A DNA stretch of 64,000 nt from Coenobita brevimanus. Its lineage: Eukaryota; Arthropoda; Malacostraca; Decapoda; Coenobitidae. The notes under the pieces were generated by a model. It was not told the DNA's origin and did no database searches. It saw only the letters and a list, made by a program, of their open reading frames with translations. The position numbers and the translations under genes were made by a program. This document shows positions 22,401-34,464 of this stretch, one piece after another; the stretch's first letter is position 1, and each line of letters starts with the position of its first letter. The stretch covers positions 4,851,173-4,915,172 of the forward strand of contig CM064664.1 in assembly GCA_032717465.1 (NCBI GenBank), read 5' to 3'.

Positions 22401-23025
22401 GGGACGTTTATAGGAAGGCAATGAAACTGCCCAATTATATCGATGCCACATCATGAAGGCTTCTTTCTTTAATACCTCTCGGTAATAGGCTTGTCATATG
22501 TCAACAATACATTTCTATCTTGCTGTACTGTCAGCAATTCAGTGCATGAAGAGTGAAGAAGAAAAAAAGACGCATTTGTATTTTCTGCTATAAATAAAAT
22601 AGTAAAAAGTACGTTAAAAATTAGGGTCATATCTCTTTCACTTTATAGTATATTCATTATCTAAAAGTAGAAAGGATAGTTAATGTTAACACTTTTCTGT
22701 TACGAGCTGTTACAGACCAAAAAAAAAAAAAAACGTGAATTCGTTTTTATTTTTTCTGATTGTGACTTTACATACCTGTACACCTCATAAGAGGACTTGT
22801 GAACAAGTTTTTTTTTGCTTTGGACTAAAAATGCAATATTAATACACTGTGTAGGCTACCCCTGGATGCCTTTCTACATTATTCATGTTTCCTGCAAATG
22901 ATTACTAATATTATGAATGCAACAGTAATGATGCCCCAAGGCTGAAGAGGTCAGATACTAAATTATGTTACGGCTTGTTTTATGTCATTAAAAAATCTGC
23001 GTGCAGGAGTCATATGGGAAATTAA
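22401..23025. other. No gene recognised
   Basis: AT-rich DNA. Possibly intron or flank beside the receptor exon; nothing specific is visible. Confidence 0.45.
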
Positions 23026-23304
23026 TCAGTCTGATATTTGTCTCGTAGGTCCAGGTGTATGTGAAGGGTGAGGCTCCGACACCAGCAGCCTCTCCGCTAC
23101 AAAGGCCACACTGCCCAGGCTGATGCCCACCAGGAGAAGCAGCAGAGGTCCCTGCACATGGATAATAGACAAACTCCTGATATTACGTTGACTGTGTTCT
23201 GCCCCATCCTGCCCGTGCTGTTTTATTTCTTCCCTCTGTTTCATTCGACTTTCACGTGCAGCAGCTTCCACTGTTTCCTTTTTCCACTGCTCATACAGAC
23301 CAGC
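23026..23304 (-). CDS. Terminal exon of an ionotropic-receptor-like gene
   Basis: On the minus strand a good acceptor (TTGTCTGTTTTCAG) ends at 23305 and opens an in-phase exon of 92 codons plus TGA (stop at 23028-23026). It reads AGLYEQWKKETVEAAARESR, then a charged linker, then RSLSIIHVQGPLLLLLVGIS followed by LGSVAFVAERLL, and a short tail. In ionotropic receptors (IR/iGluR family) the end of the ligand-binding S2 lobe carries a G(L/I)Y.KW phrase, followed by a linker and the last transmembrane helix starting with L(S/T)L.H(M/V)QG. The match in order and spacing is what supports the call. These are ligand-gated cation channels of chemosensory neurons. No upstream exon with the pore or ligand-binding domain was found in the window, so the gene may continue beyond large introns or be a fragment. 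Confidence 0.6.
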   Translation of the reverse strand, partial: AGLYEQWKKETVEAAARESRMKQREEIKQHGQDGAEHSQRNIRSLSIIHVQGPLLLLLVGISLGSVAFVAERLLVSEPHPSHTPGPTRQISD

Positions 23305-23513
23305 CTGAAAACAGACAATTGCAGTAATGAGTCGTGGAAGAACCTAAAATAGACTTCGTCAGGTCCTGTTGTAGTGAATGTTCTAGTTTTTATGTTAGCC
23401 TCGTAGGAATCTCTTAACCAATGTTATTATAACACTGATATTTACTCTTCTGTATGCTAATGCATTGGACATGCTGAATTTATGCGTAGTCAACTGTTAT
23501 ACGTATAGCAGTA

Positions 23514-23687
23514 GCTTCTTTGTAGTGTATCTTGTAGATCAGTTATACATATATTAGACTTGTGGACGAGCGGTTGTTATACATGAGTAGTTTTGTAAGT
23601 AGATAATCTTAATTCCCATTGTCATGCAATTACAGGAGAGGTAAAGATGAGTATGAGACTATTTTTATTTGTCTTGGAAATATTAAG
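23514..23687 (-). repeat. LTR fragment related to element C (reverse orientation)
   Basis: The complement of 23514-23687 matches the last 180 bp of the element C LTR, including GACAAATAAAAATAGTC and ACAACCGCTCGTCCACAAGT. It shows about 10-15% difference by eye. The rest of the LTR is missing, so this is a truncated relic, not a solo LTR. Confidence 0.75.
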
Positions 23688-24936
23688 TAAGGATTGAATC
23701 TCAAATTTTCCCCAATTCAATCAAAAGTCCTGGCGTCATGGGTACACTGCTAAATAAATTGTGAAGAGAATTGAAACCCACCATATTTCAAAAACACCAC
23801 CTGATTTGACCTAGCAGTGGCGTCCCAAGCGTACCCAGGAAGCCGCACTCGTTGCCCAGACGTCGTGTATAATGGACGTTGGTTCAGGTGAGCTGTCCAC
23901 ATTTCTCCTTCCCCCCTTTTTTCTTTGTTTAATCCTTACTTGGCATGGACCATATGAAGTAATATTGTTGAAAGCTTAACGTAGACTTGTTGCCCAGACG
24001 TCGTGTATGTTGGTTCAGTCCCCAGACACCGGCGACGTCAGTGTGAGCACGAGGCCTTCCCGTGGTATTGTCCATAGACTAGTCTGCATACACACTTACA
24101 CTACCCATGAATTATTTTATAAACCAAATGTAATTGAAATAATATCATTGATCTATCAAGTGAACTTTTTTTGTAAATAAGAAATAGAAATTTAAAAGTG
24201 ATGTGATCTGGTAACGGAAAGGCGAAATTCAAATCCATTAACCGTTTTCTTTCTCTTAAATTAATGTTAGGAAAGTAGGAGCGTGGAAGGGAACTTAGTG
24301 GTTGTGAGCAATAATGTAATTTTGAATTGTACCTCGAGGCTACACAAGCCCGAGTGATTATGTATTCTTGGTGATTATGCAATTTTTGAATTGTTCCTCG
24401 AGGCTAAACAAGCCCGAGTGATTATGCATTTTTGGTGATTATGTAGTAATGACGATTATGAACTATTAATAATTCTAAATTGATAGTGTTTGTGGATTAT
24501 AGAGAATTACATGATGAGAGTATACAATACGGATGAAATAGAACACGAGTAATTATTTTTATTGGTTCGAGGCTATGCCAGCCCGAAAAGACAACCCAAG
24601 CTCGTAATAAGGACCCTGTCTTGAGGCTATTGTCGAGCCCAAGAATAAATGACAAAAAGAAAGTAAGGTACAATGACCAAAGAACTCGCTTGTATGTACC
24701 AAATTGTTTTCGCCTGGTGACAATGTTGTAGGAATGATCACCCAAACCATGGTTTTAATGTACAACCTTCTTTCATATGACAAAAGGTCATGAAATTAAA
24801 AATGTCTTTTGAAAGCCAGCATAAAATTATCAAAGTAGAGTAAAGTATATGTCATTCTTTTCTCTTGTTCTACCTAATCAAGGGAATTGTGTCCTCATGC
24901 CTAACTCACTCCCCTTCCAATTCAAGATTCCTTCGC
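23688..24936. other. No gene; short hairpin repeats
   Basis: Two diverged copies of GTTGCCCAGACGTCGTGTAT lie at about 23850 and 23990. Positions 24333-24354, 24397-24418, 24566-24587 and 24620-24643 each hold a small imperfect hairpin of the form CTCGAGGCT...AGCCCGAG; the first two sit in a 64-bp tandem duplication. No coding frame is supported. Confidence 0.5.
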
Positions 24937-26728
24937 TTAACCCCTTAACCGCGGGGCGTCACTTTCGTGACGCTTGGGAGCAAGGGATCATACCGCGGGG
25001 CGTCGCTTTTGTGATTCTGTGTTATTTTGAATTCACCCGGGCTTCCAAGTGAGGGCTTGTATCATCTATCAGTACTGACAATGTCCAACACTAGTCAGCA
25101 CTCCTAATCTCATCTGTACTCCCATCCATTGTTGACAATTTAGCCATTTCTCCCCGTTCTTGACTCCCCTCCCTAACCCCCCTCCATTACCCTATCCTCT
25201 CGCCTGCCCGGCCGTGCTATGCTAAGTAAATCTTCCCTGGAATTTTTCACTGATTTCAACCATTGAAATAAGCCCTATGCCCTATTCTTATACCAAATAA
25301 TATATACAAGAAAGAAATAAGGTAAGTGAGAGTGCCATACACCTGGAATTGGCTAATTATCACCTGACAACACCTCACGTGCACTCGTTCACTAATTTTC
25401 GCTGTTTTTTTCCCCTTGAAATATGCCATATAATCTATTTTCGTAATAAATATACATATAAGGAGGGAAGGGACAAGCCTAAGTGATATTTACATTCACC
25501 TGGAACTACCTAATTTATAATGTATTGTCTAGATTTCCTGCCAATCATTTCAGTGAAATACATAGCTGTTTCAAGAGCTACGTTGGTAGTACTGAATATC
25601 CCCTAAGTAGGCCTCTACCCGGGCCGGCCCTCCCTTATCAGTTCGCTCTCATCTTCCGAAGAGGAGGTACGTCTGTTCCTCTTGCTGACTTCAGGGCCTT
25701 TTTCACCCCCATGCAAAGGGCCCTGTGACCTTTACCCCCTACTAAACCTTGTGTGGAAAGAGGTAAAGGGCTGACAATTGATAAAAGAGTGACTACGATC
25801 TTTCTATTGAGTAAAACAGTGCAAGTGGAATTGTAAATAATGTGTAAATAATGTGTAAACAGCAAGTGAAAGTAATGAATGTAAATATACGTGAACAATG
25901 GAAAATAGTTTTATAAGTTACTTCAAGTGACAGTGCATAACACAGTGTAAATAAAATAGAAATGTAAATAACGTAAATAAAATAGAGAACGTAAATAGAA
26001 ATGTAAATGAGTAGTATTATAAGAATACGAGTATATACCCTAGGAGTAATGAAAGTGAAAGTTTCACTCTAGCATGTCTGAATACTATGAGTTATGAGAG
26101 TGAAGATGAAAGTGACATTCACTCTCAATGCTAGTATACAGGACGAGAAAGTGAATGCTACATATTTTACTGAAAGAAATTGAATCCCTACAGTGACAAT
26201 AAACTAATACTACTGAAGGAAACTTATGGATAAAGACTGTAGATATATATAAGTGTTATATAGTAATAGAAATATAAAGTGTGAGGGGTTTTATGAATAA
26301 TAAATGACAGAGTACCAAGAGCGAACTAGTGCAAGTGCGGCGGTCAGACGCGCTCATAATATTCATTGCTTTCACAGTGTTTTTTTTTTTTTTTGGAGTA
26401 TGGATCCCAAACTACTTGAAAATCATAGAGTAGTGTTTATAGTGTTAATATCTGGCTGTGGTAATCATATTACGGGTTGTCGGGAAGTGTAAAGTGGAGA
26501 CTTCGTTACCCAACTTCAGAGGTCTCCACAAGTCCTACGGTAACTGACGAAGGCTCAACAAACCTTCCAGGAGAAAGCTGAAGGTATGTGCCATAGGCAT
26601 ATATAATTTTAATATTCTAGGACTAATAACTGATTTTTGGCAAATATTTTTTGAGAGTCTGTCGGAGCCCGAATAACCCCGCGGCACACGCAAAACATCG
26701 GTAAACATGCCCGCGGTGTAGGAGTTAA
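24937..26728. mobile_element. TTAA-bounded element, piggyBac-type ends, non-coding
   Basis: The left end is TTAACCCCTTAACCGCGGGG at 24937-24956. The right end, read on the minus strand from 26728, is TTAACTCCTACACCGCGGGC. Both have TTAA and an ACCGCGGG core, as expected for piggyBac-like or Looper-like elements. GCGGGGCGTC recurs just inside the left end. The 1.8 kb interior is AT-rich with no transposase frame, so this would be a non-autonomous copy. Confidence 0.5.
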
Positions 26729-27212
26729 GGAACGACGACCACACGTGGTACTGACTTAATCTTGACTCGGCCAAAAACTACAAACGCTACCAACATTTTC
26801 TTAAACAATTATCATCTACCATACCAAGTCAAAACACAACCCCTCCCCCTTTTGTTTTATTGAAGTGAATTTTTTTTCTATTAACCAAGGAGGGGAGACT
26901 AAGTCGAGTACCATCTGTATTATCAATGGGTAAGTTGTCCAGTACCAACAACCGGTAAGATTATAAATGCATACCTTTACACTGGTGCCAACCGGTGGGG
27001 ATAAAATTTCAGGTATTACACTATTAACCTGGTTACTACAGTGGTGTCATAAATTTATTGTTACCAGCAGAAAAAAATAATAAACTCAGGAAGAATTTCT
27101 CGTATTCAAGGGGTTCATGAAAGATACATCTGACGCCAAAGATCAGGTTCAGATTGTTTTCTCCCAACCTCAGTAAAATCGCCTGGAGATTTCAAGATCA
27201 TATTATTAACTA

Positions 27213-27283
<71 letters not shown>

Positions 27284-27356
27284 TTTAATTTTCGCACTTC
27301 CAGATATTTCTTTTCACAATAGGATAAACTTTTCGGATTGGTGTTTATATTTTCGT
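26729..27356. other. No gene recognised; includes (TA)n
   Basis: A (TA)n tract with one interruption fills 27215-27280. The remainder is AT-rich flank. Confidence 0.5.
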
Positions 27357-27358
27357 CG

Positions 27359-27545
27359 GTTTAGGAGCTCAGTAATTGCTTTTCCTTGACGATTTATTTT
27401 ACTTATCGGGATACTTTTCACTGTCCTCTTCTGCTCATTAAAATAATTAAAATACTATCATTCCCAGCACAAATTAAATACAAACTGATATCAACCAGCC
27501 TTGTACAAAAACAAATCTCTAAGGAACATTTGTTAGGGAGCTTCC
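27359..27545. mobile_element. Small inverted-repeat element, copy 1 (degenerate)
   Basis: The right end TGTTAGGGAGCTTCC (27531-27545) matches the right terminus of the intact copy at 30002-30190. The left end GGTTTAGGAGCTCAGTAAT at 27359 is a diverged form of GGTTAAGGAAGCTCCCTAAC. Interior phrases such as GATTTATTTTA are shared. Confidence 0.6.
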
Positions 27546-27706
27546 TTACCTGACGAGAACGTGACCCTGGGAGAGTGAAATATAGTCTTCATTAACTTCA
27601 CCTCTACTAGTGGTCTCTCCCAAAATACTATTAACTGCCAGCAGGACAACTAATTTAAGACGGTACCGTGATGAAATGTTTAAACGACTTAGGCCCGCAT
27701 CTCGTC

Positions 27707-28234
27707 GGCTAAGGCAGCTCCTTAACATCTTTCCCAAGACCAATGGTTTGCAACCTGTGGAGCGCGCCCCCCTAGGGTGGCACGAAGGGCTGCCTGGGGG
27801 GGCGCGAAGGCTTGATAAAGAGGGTAATTATATTTGAAAACTATGAATTATGATGGACTTCAGTAATTTTTAAATATGGAGAAAATATTTCAGATATGAT
27901 TAAGAAATCTAGTTATCTGAATATATAAACAATTTCAAAGATTAAGAATCTATAATATTTATTGACATTTGCCAGCTATTCCAGTAAAATACAGTATTTG
28001 AGGAAGGGAGGCGCAGGGAACGTGTCATTCAGTGAGGGAGGGGGGGCGAGAATCAGAAAAGGTTGTAAACCACTGCCCTAGGTGATTTAATTTATTTGTT
28101 ACATTTTCCTGTCCACTTCTGTTACAGAAATACTTCCAGTATCGCCATACCCAGCATAATAACGCAAACAGAAATATATATTAACCACTAATATCCTTAA
28201 TAAAAGTGATAAGAGGAGGTGTTAGGGAGCTTCC
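27707..28234. mobile_element. Small inverted-repeat element, copy 2, split by a hAT-like insertion
   Basis: The left end GGCTAAGGCAGCTCCTTAAC (27707-27726) and right end GAGGTGTTAGGGAGCTTCC (28216-28234) belong to the family of 30002-30190. The two parts are separated by the 335-bp insertion at 27741-28075. Removing it leaves an element of about 190 bp, the size of the intact copy. Confidence 0.6.
27741..28075. mobile_element. hAT-like non-autonomous element
   Basis: The terminal inverted repeats are CAATGGTTTGCAACCTGTGG and the complement of GGTTGTAAACCACTG, the CAGTGGTT(T/C)xCAACCT pattern of hAT (Charlie-like) elements. Flanking octamers CCCAAGAC and CCCTAGGT agree at five of eight positions, an eroded 8-bp target duplication at best. 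No transposase is present. Confidence 0.6.
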
Positions 28235-30001
28235 AGAATACGAGCTTTAGATCTGTCTATTAACAGCTCGAGGATGGTTAAGGCAGACAACATTTATCCC
28301 AGTCTCAGTTTTTCCACAGGATATGACCCGCAGTATCAGTTTACATCCAGGTCCCTAATACAATGTTGAAAAACAAACTCAGGTTCTCCCAGTTGTGGGC
28401 TGCTTGTACTAACAAATGCACCACCAGCTGGCATGAATAATTTAACAATATTTCCGAACAGTTTTATCACTAAGAGCCACGAGCTTAATTAAGGTGTTAG
28501 GAATCATAAGGCCAAATTAACCCTCCCCCCCTTTTTTGGGGGGGAGGGGGGGTTCATATGAGACTTTGGCTAGATGATTTACTGAATATTTTGCAGCCCA
28601 GTTTTCCATCATGTTAGTCCTTGGCAACAGGCAGTCAGAAAATATGAATGGTCACCTGCATAGGTAAATAGAGAAAAACCCTTATCCTTAATAATCTCAT
28701 GTTCCTCTTGGTTTCCTTGTCCATCTAATTCTGCTTGTGGGATGGAGCCACACCGTCGGCTGCCAAGTTCTGTAAGGGTTGTATCCACTTGTTAACCTGG
28801 CAGTCGACGGCATAGCTTTATTTCACAGCCATTTTGAAGTCCAGTTACAATGATTCCGAAGACCTCATATGCGCCAAGCGTGAATTTATCGCAGCTTATG
28901 AGAGGTAACGAAGTCTGGTCGAGATGTCGCAGCAAATAAGTGATAAAACTTCGCATGTGTGTTAAGGAACGAAAAAAAAAAATGTCAGGTAATGAACTGT
29001 ATAATTTTTTTAAAGGTTAATTTTAGTATGAGAGAGGAGTGGATTCCTGATGGTAAGATCGTGAGATAAGTCCCAGCTGAATCACGGAATAAGGAGTTGC
29101 ATTTCTTTCTGACTGTTCACAAAAGTTTCACAGGACTAACCGGCACGTCAGGTAATATACCCCAGTTAATTATATCACATTCAAGCTAGAATGTTTGCAT
29201 ATAACTGATTCAGTATTAATGTCCATGATGTGACATGTGATTGTGTGTTTCTCTTTGCCAAAGTGTCGTATGCACTGCTGAGTCTAAGTCCAAAGTCACA
29301 GAAATGGCTATCCCCTTACCTTTAATGGGCTCGCTACCATGTGAATCATAATCTCAGTCTAATTGTTTTATTATGTGCTGTCTCTGGGAAAGGTAACATT
29401 ATTTCTCTTCCAAATTGGACTTCAAAGAGATTGTGGGTACTGGGAGTGTGGATGCTTGGTATTCCTTTATGCTCTTCACAATGACCGACTCTATGCAGGA
29501 TCCCTATTGTCCCTTGTACAGTGTCGTGTATGGGAAATCTTTGTTTTATAAAACATATTGTACTAAGGTTTTTCCATTCATCGACTCCAGTCCTGTTGGA
29601 CTCATTTCTCTGCAATAATACATCACTTTTTTTTTTTTTTCGTTAATATGGAGGACACCGTTCTTCTGACTTTTTTCATTGGTTGCTGCTTGTCTCCATA
29701 TTCAGTCCTTCAGAAATATGGTGTTTTTTGTACTTGTATTCCCTGTACCTTCAGGCGACGATATTCATGGTAATCAAAACCCTCGTAGTGATTGTGTTAG
29801 AAGCAGTCCCCATCAGAATTGGGTTAGTAACACTAGTCAATCCATACACTCACCTCTGTTTCTTCTGCCCATATTCTTAATGTATTTAGTAATGGTTAGT
29901 TTCATGCCTTCATGCATATTAGTACAGTTGTACTGAACTGGCATAGTCAACATTCATGGTGTCATTCCTTTCCCTGTAACACTACAGCCCGTTTTCCCGC
30001 C
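28235..30001. other. No gene recognised
   Basis: Positions 28519-28554 form a C-run/T6/G-run palindrome (AACCCTCCCCCCC, TTTTTT, then G-rich complement). CCGTCGGCTGCCAAG near 28757 has an inverted partner TGGCAGTCGACGG near 28800. The open frames at 29346-29936 have no recognisable motif. Confidence 0.45.
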
Positions 30002-30190
30002 GGTTAAGGAAGCTCCCTAACACCTCAGCTAAGCGATTTATTTTGCATATTACTCTGTATTATCATCTTGTAAGTCATTTAAATCACTGAAAATTACACG
30101 ACATTCATCATAAATAACGTAGGAACATATCAAGTAGCCAAATCCCAAACTACATCGCTAAGACAGAGGTGTTAGGGAGCTTCCTTAACC
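30002..30190. mobile_element. Small inverted-repeat element, intact copy 3 (189 bp)
   Basis: The ends are perfect 25-bp inverted repeats, GGTTAAGGAAGCTCCCTAAC plus ACCTC at 30002-30026 and the complement at 30166-30190. TTAA lies two bases inside each end, and copy 2 stops at GGAGCTTCC, so the true terminus may be GGAAGCTCC with TTAA as target duplication (piggyBac-like MITE). The interior is AT-rich and non-coding. Confidence 0.7.
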
Positions 30191-30199
30191 AACAAAAAT

Positions 30200-30500
30200 A
30201 CAGGCCTATGGCTGACAGGGGCCTTGTGAGAAGAGTGATGAGAGACTAACAAAGAAATAAGAAACTTAGAAGTAGAGGCAGTGACGGAACAGGGATACCA
30301 AAGAGGAGATGGAATGATTGTGTGAAAGAGGCAGGGGCTTCGAAGTACAGTGTCTCGCATATCTAGGTGGAGGCGAGGAGGGTATGGAGAGAAACGGAGT
30401 GGAATGTACTGATATCTGGAGAGCAGAGAGATGGAGTTGAGAGTCGCGGTCAACGATCTGTAGCCAGAGAGAGACATGAAGTGACCAGAATAAACGGAAT
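30200..30500 (+). pseudogene. Possible LINE C-terminal remnant
   Basis: With frame changes, the plus strand reads GTGIPKRRWNDCVKEAGASK, like the R.R.RWxDxV tail that ends the LINEs at 18330 and 42090. It is short, lacks any RT motif and is in pieces. It could be chance similarity of AG-rich DNA. Confidence 0.25.
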
Positions 30501-31453
<953 letters not shown>

Positions 31454-31527
31454 TTGGAACTGTTAAAAATCACAACACGAAGTATTAACACACCTCTTTA
31501 AAGGCATGGCAGGGCCTACCTTGTCTT

Positions 31528-31645
31528 CGTCAGGTTTCCAAACAGCAGAAACATCCATCACTCGGATACCTTCCCTACTGAGTGTCTTCTCGATCATCTC
31601 ACTTTTATACATCAGCGCCAGGCACAGAGCGACGACGCAGAACAT
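31528..31645 (-). CDS. Possible first exon of a small secreted protein
   Basis: On the minus strand the ATG at 31645 opens MFCVVALCLALMYKSEMIEK, a hydrophobic start that could be a signal peptide, and continues to PDEDK at a donor-like AAG|GTAGGC near 31528. I do not recognise the protein. Only the signal-like start and the donor support it, and no second exon is seen. Confidence 0.15.
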
Positions 31646-32089
31646 GCTCTGCTCTGCCGCATTTTGCTTGGCTTGACATTTTGTTTTCCGAGATGAATAA
31701 ACAACGTGACGAGAACAAAAACAGCAATCTTACCTTAGAAATAACAGTAAATGCCTCCCAAGAGAACTGATCATTGTTGTCATTATTCTTTCTTTAGTGT
31801 ATCGAGTCTGGAAAATAAATGGTGTATTTGGAGGAATATTCTAGACCATATATCCATAGTCAGGCTCACGTATGATGTCATATAAATGTAAATGAACATA
31901 GTCTCATTTGTCCATATGCTTGCTTTAAAAGTATCTGAACAGTAGAGATTAATACATTATTTTTGGGGGTTAATTCATTCAAAATATTTATGTAAAACAC
32001 ACAACGAGACATGTCATTTATAATTCACGTTAAATTGTACCAGGAAAACAGAGCTACCAAGAGGTAGCAATGCCCTCACGCAGCTGGAA

Positions 32090-32136
<47 letters not shown>

Positions 32137-33799
32137 GTGTGTGTGTGTGTTTTCGAGAGAGGAATGTTAATTTCTTACTTCATATTCAAGACTTAAACAA
32201 AGTATTTCATAACAAATCAAGATCATGTAAAGAAATACTCTTCTAACATGTCGGTCTGACACTAAGAATCGGTAATACAGTAGTTTGGGACGTCGTGACA
32301 TCAAGGTTTTCGTGCAAAACCAAATAATTGGGCAATCCATTATCAAGTCATCCACTGTGACCCTATGTCATATAGGCTGAATGCCAATGATTCTGTGATT
32401 AAATAATACTTTCAAAGCAGAAAAAAAAATTAGATAGAAAAACAGAACGCTGTACTTTTCTTCCAGTATTGAATTTCGTTACTGTTACTGAAAAAGTCCG
32501 ACATAAAACAACGGTAGTAGAACGATGAAACGTAATCATGAACAATTTTCGTCCAGCCCAAAATATAGCTTTTTATTATACCACGAGCTACTTCTGGCCA
32601 CTTCAGTCTGTAGATAGTAGAAATCTGGTAAGCACGCTTAATAATACACACAATTACACTACGCAGCAAACAGTAAAGTACAGTCCATGACAGGAACGCA
32701 TTGTACTTTCGCGTTTTTCATCTCGAGGAAATCTTTGCTGAAGTCGCTTTGATAAGATTTACTGTACTCTCTCCCTTTGCCCTGCTACCATCTTAGTCAG
32801 TTCTACCTACTTCTGCATTTCCAATGTATCCTTAAAAACTGCCCAGTTACATGTTTTGCACCTCTGTTAAATCAGATCGCCCACCATCTACACACTGTGT
32901 ATAATGCTGTCTTAAGGTGACATTACACTGACTGACAACCCAAATGGTTTCGTGTAGTCCAAACAACCGCATTAAGGCCTGGCGGTCTACTGGTGAAAGT
33001 ACTATGATCGGATGTGGCCTGTGAGACAACCAAGGAGTGTTTCGGGTTTGCGGGCAGACGGTGTCCGAGACGGTAGAGAAGTGGCCTGCAGTCCTAGTGG
33101 ACCCAGGTTTTAATCCCAGTTTCACTAATGTTCAGTGATAGTTCTTCAGGACTTTGACTTTCAACAGCTGAGTGCGCCACTCTGGCTTCACACTTATTAA
33201 CACTAATGCAGATGTGTGTGACTACCATTCGGTCTTTTTAATGTGGTTGTTCACTTCAGCATTAGCAATCCTCCAAGTATTTACCAGAGTAATTGATTTA
33301 CTTATATGACTTCCTTTCATTTTTCTACACCACCCTTCTTTTTATGAAACAATAAAAACTTGGGAATTCCTCCTGGTCCGTTAGCAACAATGTTTCCATT
33401 CTCTGTAGTCGAACTAACATGCTTTGGGGTCACAGTTTTTGCCAGTGGAAGTCATCTAAATTAATCTTAACTGCTTTGCAAGAGGATGGATTTATTGAGT
33501 TTAATTGATCCACTCACCTATATCTACCAATTGAACGAGGTTTAGAATCGTGTATGTGGATAATACTATAATTATCTGTCACAACAGCTGCCTCAGCAAA
33601 ATTGTCCACCTCTTTCTTAACTAGGTGAGTGGCAACGTGCTTGGCAATACTCGTATTCCTTGTGAAGTTCTCCATGATTATATGTTCTCTCAGCTTAGTG
33701 AAATCCTTATTAATTTTCTTTTAGAGTGCTGCCACTGATCAAAATCTTTAAGTACTCAAGGGAGAAAACCGTAGCGCGTCGAATAGGGCGGTACTCCCG
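31646..33799. other. No gene recognised; (GT)n at 32092-32150
   Basis: AT-rich DNA with one GT microsatellite. The sequence near 33050-33120 vaguely resembles a tRNA (GTGTCCGAG, GGTTTTAATCC), but the boxes are imperfect and I do not call it. Confidence 0.45.
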
Positions 33800-34464
33800 A
33801 GGTGGATGGCAGGCAAGCTGGTGATAGGGATAGCTGGAGCTTCCGTTTCACCGGCCCAGGAGCTGGTCCTGCCCATCTCCCTTTGCTGAACATGTTCAGT
33901 GCTCTCACTTACACAGAGAATAGGCCACCATACTCTCATACTGCCTCTACCTTCAACTGTCTACACCACACTACATGCACATTAGATATCACAGTTATTT
34001 CCATTCAGCCTTAGCAATGGCTGCTGCATTAACATCAGCAAACGCAATGGAATCTCGGATTGCCACCACCGCCAGGGTAGGACTGGCAGCTCAGCGTCCT
34101 CCCACTTGCTATCAAGTGACGACAGCGACTATTGCAAATACAGTTAATCCTCTTCAGCAGAGAAGCGCAGGTTCGGCCCTATACTTCACCAATATCCGTG
34201 GTATTAGTACCAATTTGAATTCAGTTCACTTTTTTTCTTCAGTTGGTATCCCCTCTAGCTCTGTTCCTCACAGAATCCCAGATCTCTCCCCCAGTTGAAA
34301 TATCCTTATTTTGTTCTCCTGGTTACCATCTCCTCACTAACTTCCGTAACAAGGGTGGCACCTGTTGTTACATCAAACCTGCATTTGCAGTTGAGACTGT
34401 TTTGAACTTCCTTGCAGCTTATTTTGATTATTCACTGTACAAACTAAATTATCTCAATATTACC
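33800..34464 (+). pseudogene. Jockey-like LINE, part 1 (endonuclease start)
   Basis: ALYFTNIRGISTNLNSVHFF (near 34180) is the start of an APE-type endonuclease of jockey-clade LINEs. After a shift it continues as SPGYHLLTNFRNKGGTCCYI and LYKLNYLN. The frame changes at about 34250-34300. The copy is interrupted at 34464 by a second LINE in the opposite direction and resumes near 36010. Confidence 0.65.

Noticed and set aside
33050..33125. tRNA-like sequence with GTGTCCGAG and GGTTTTAATCC
   Set aside because: The B box is imperfect, arms do not pair well and no anticodon loop is convincing.
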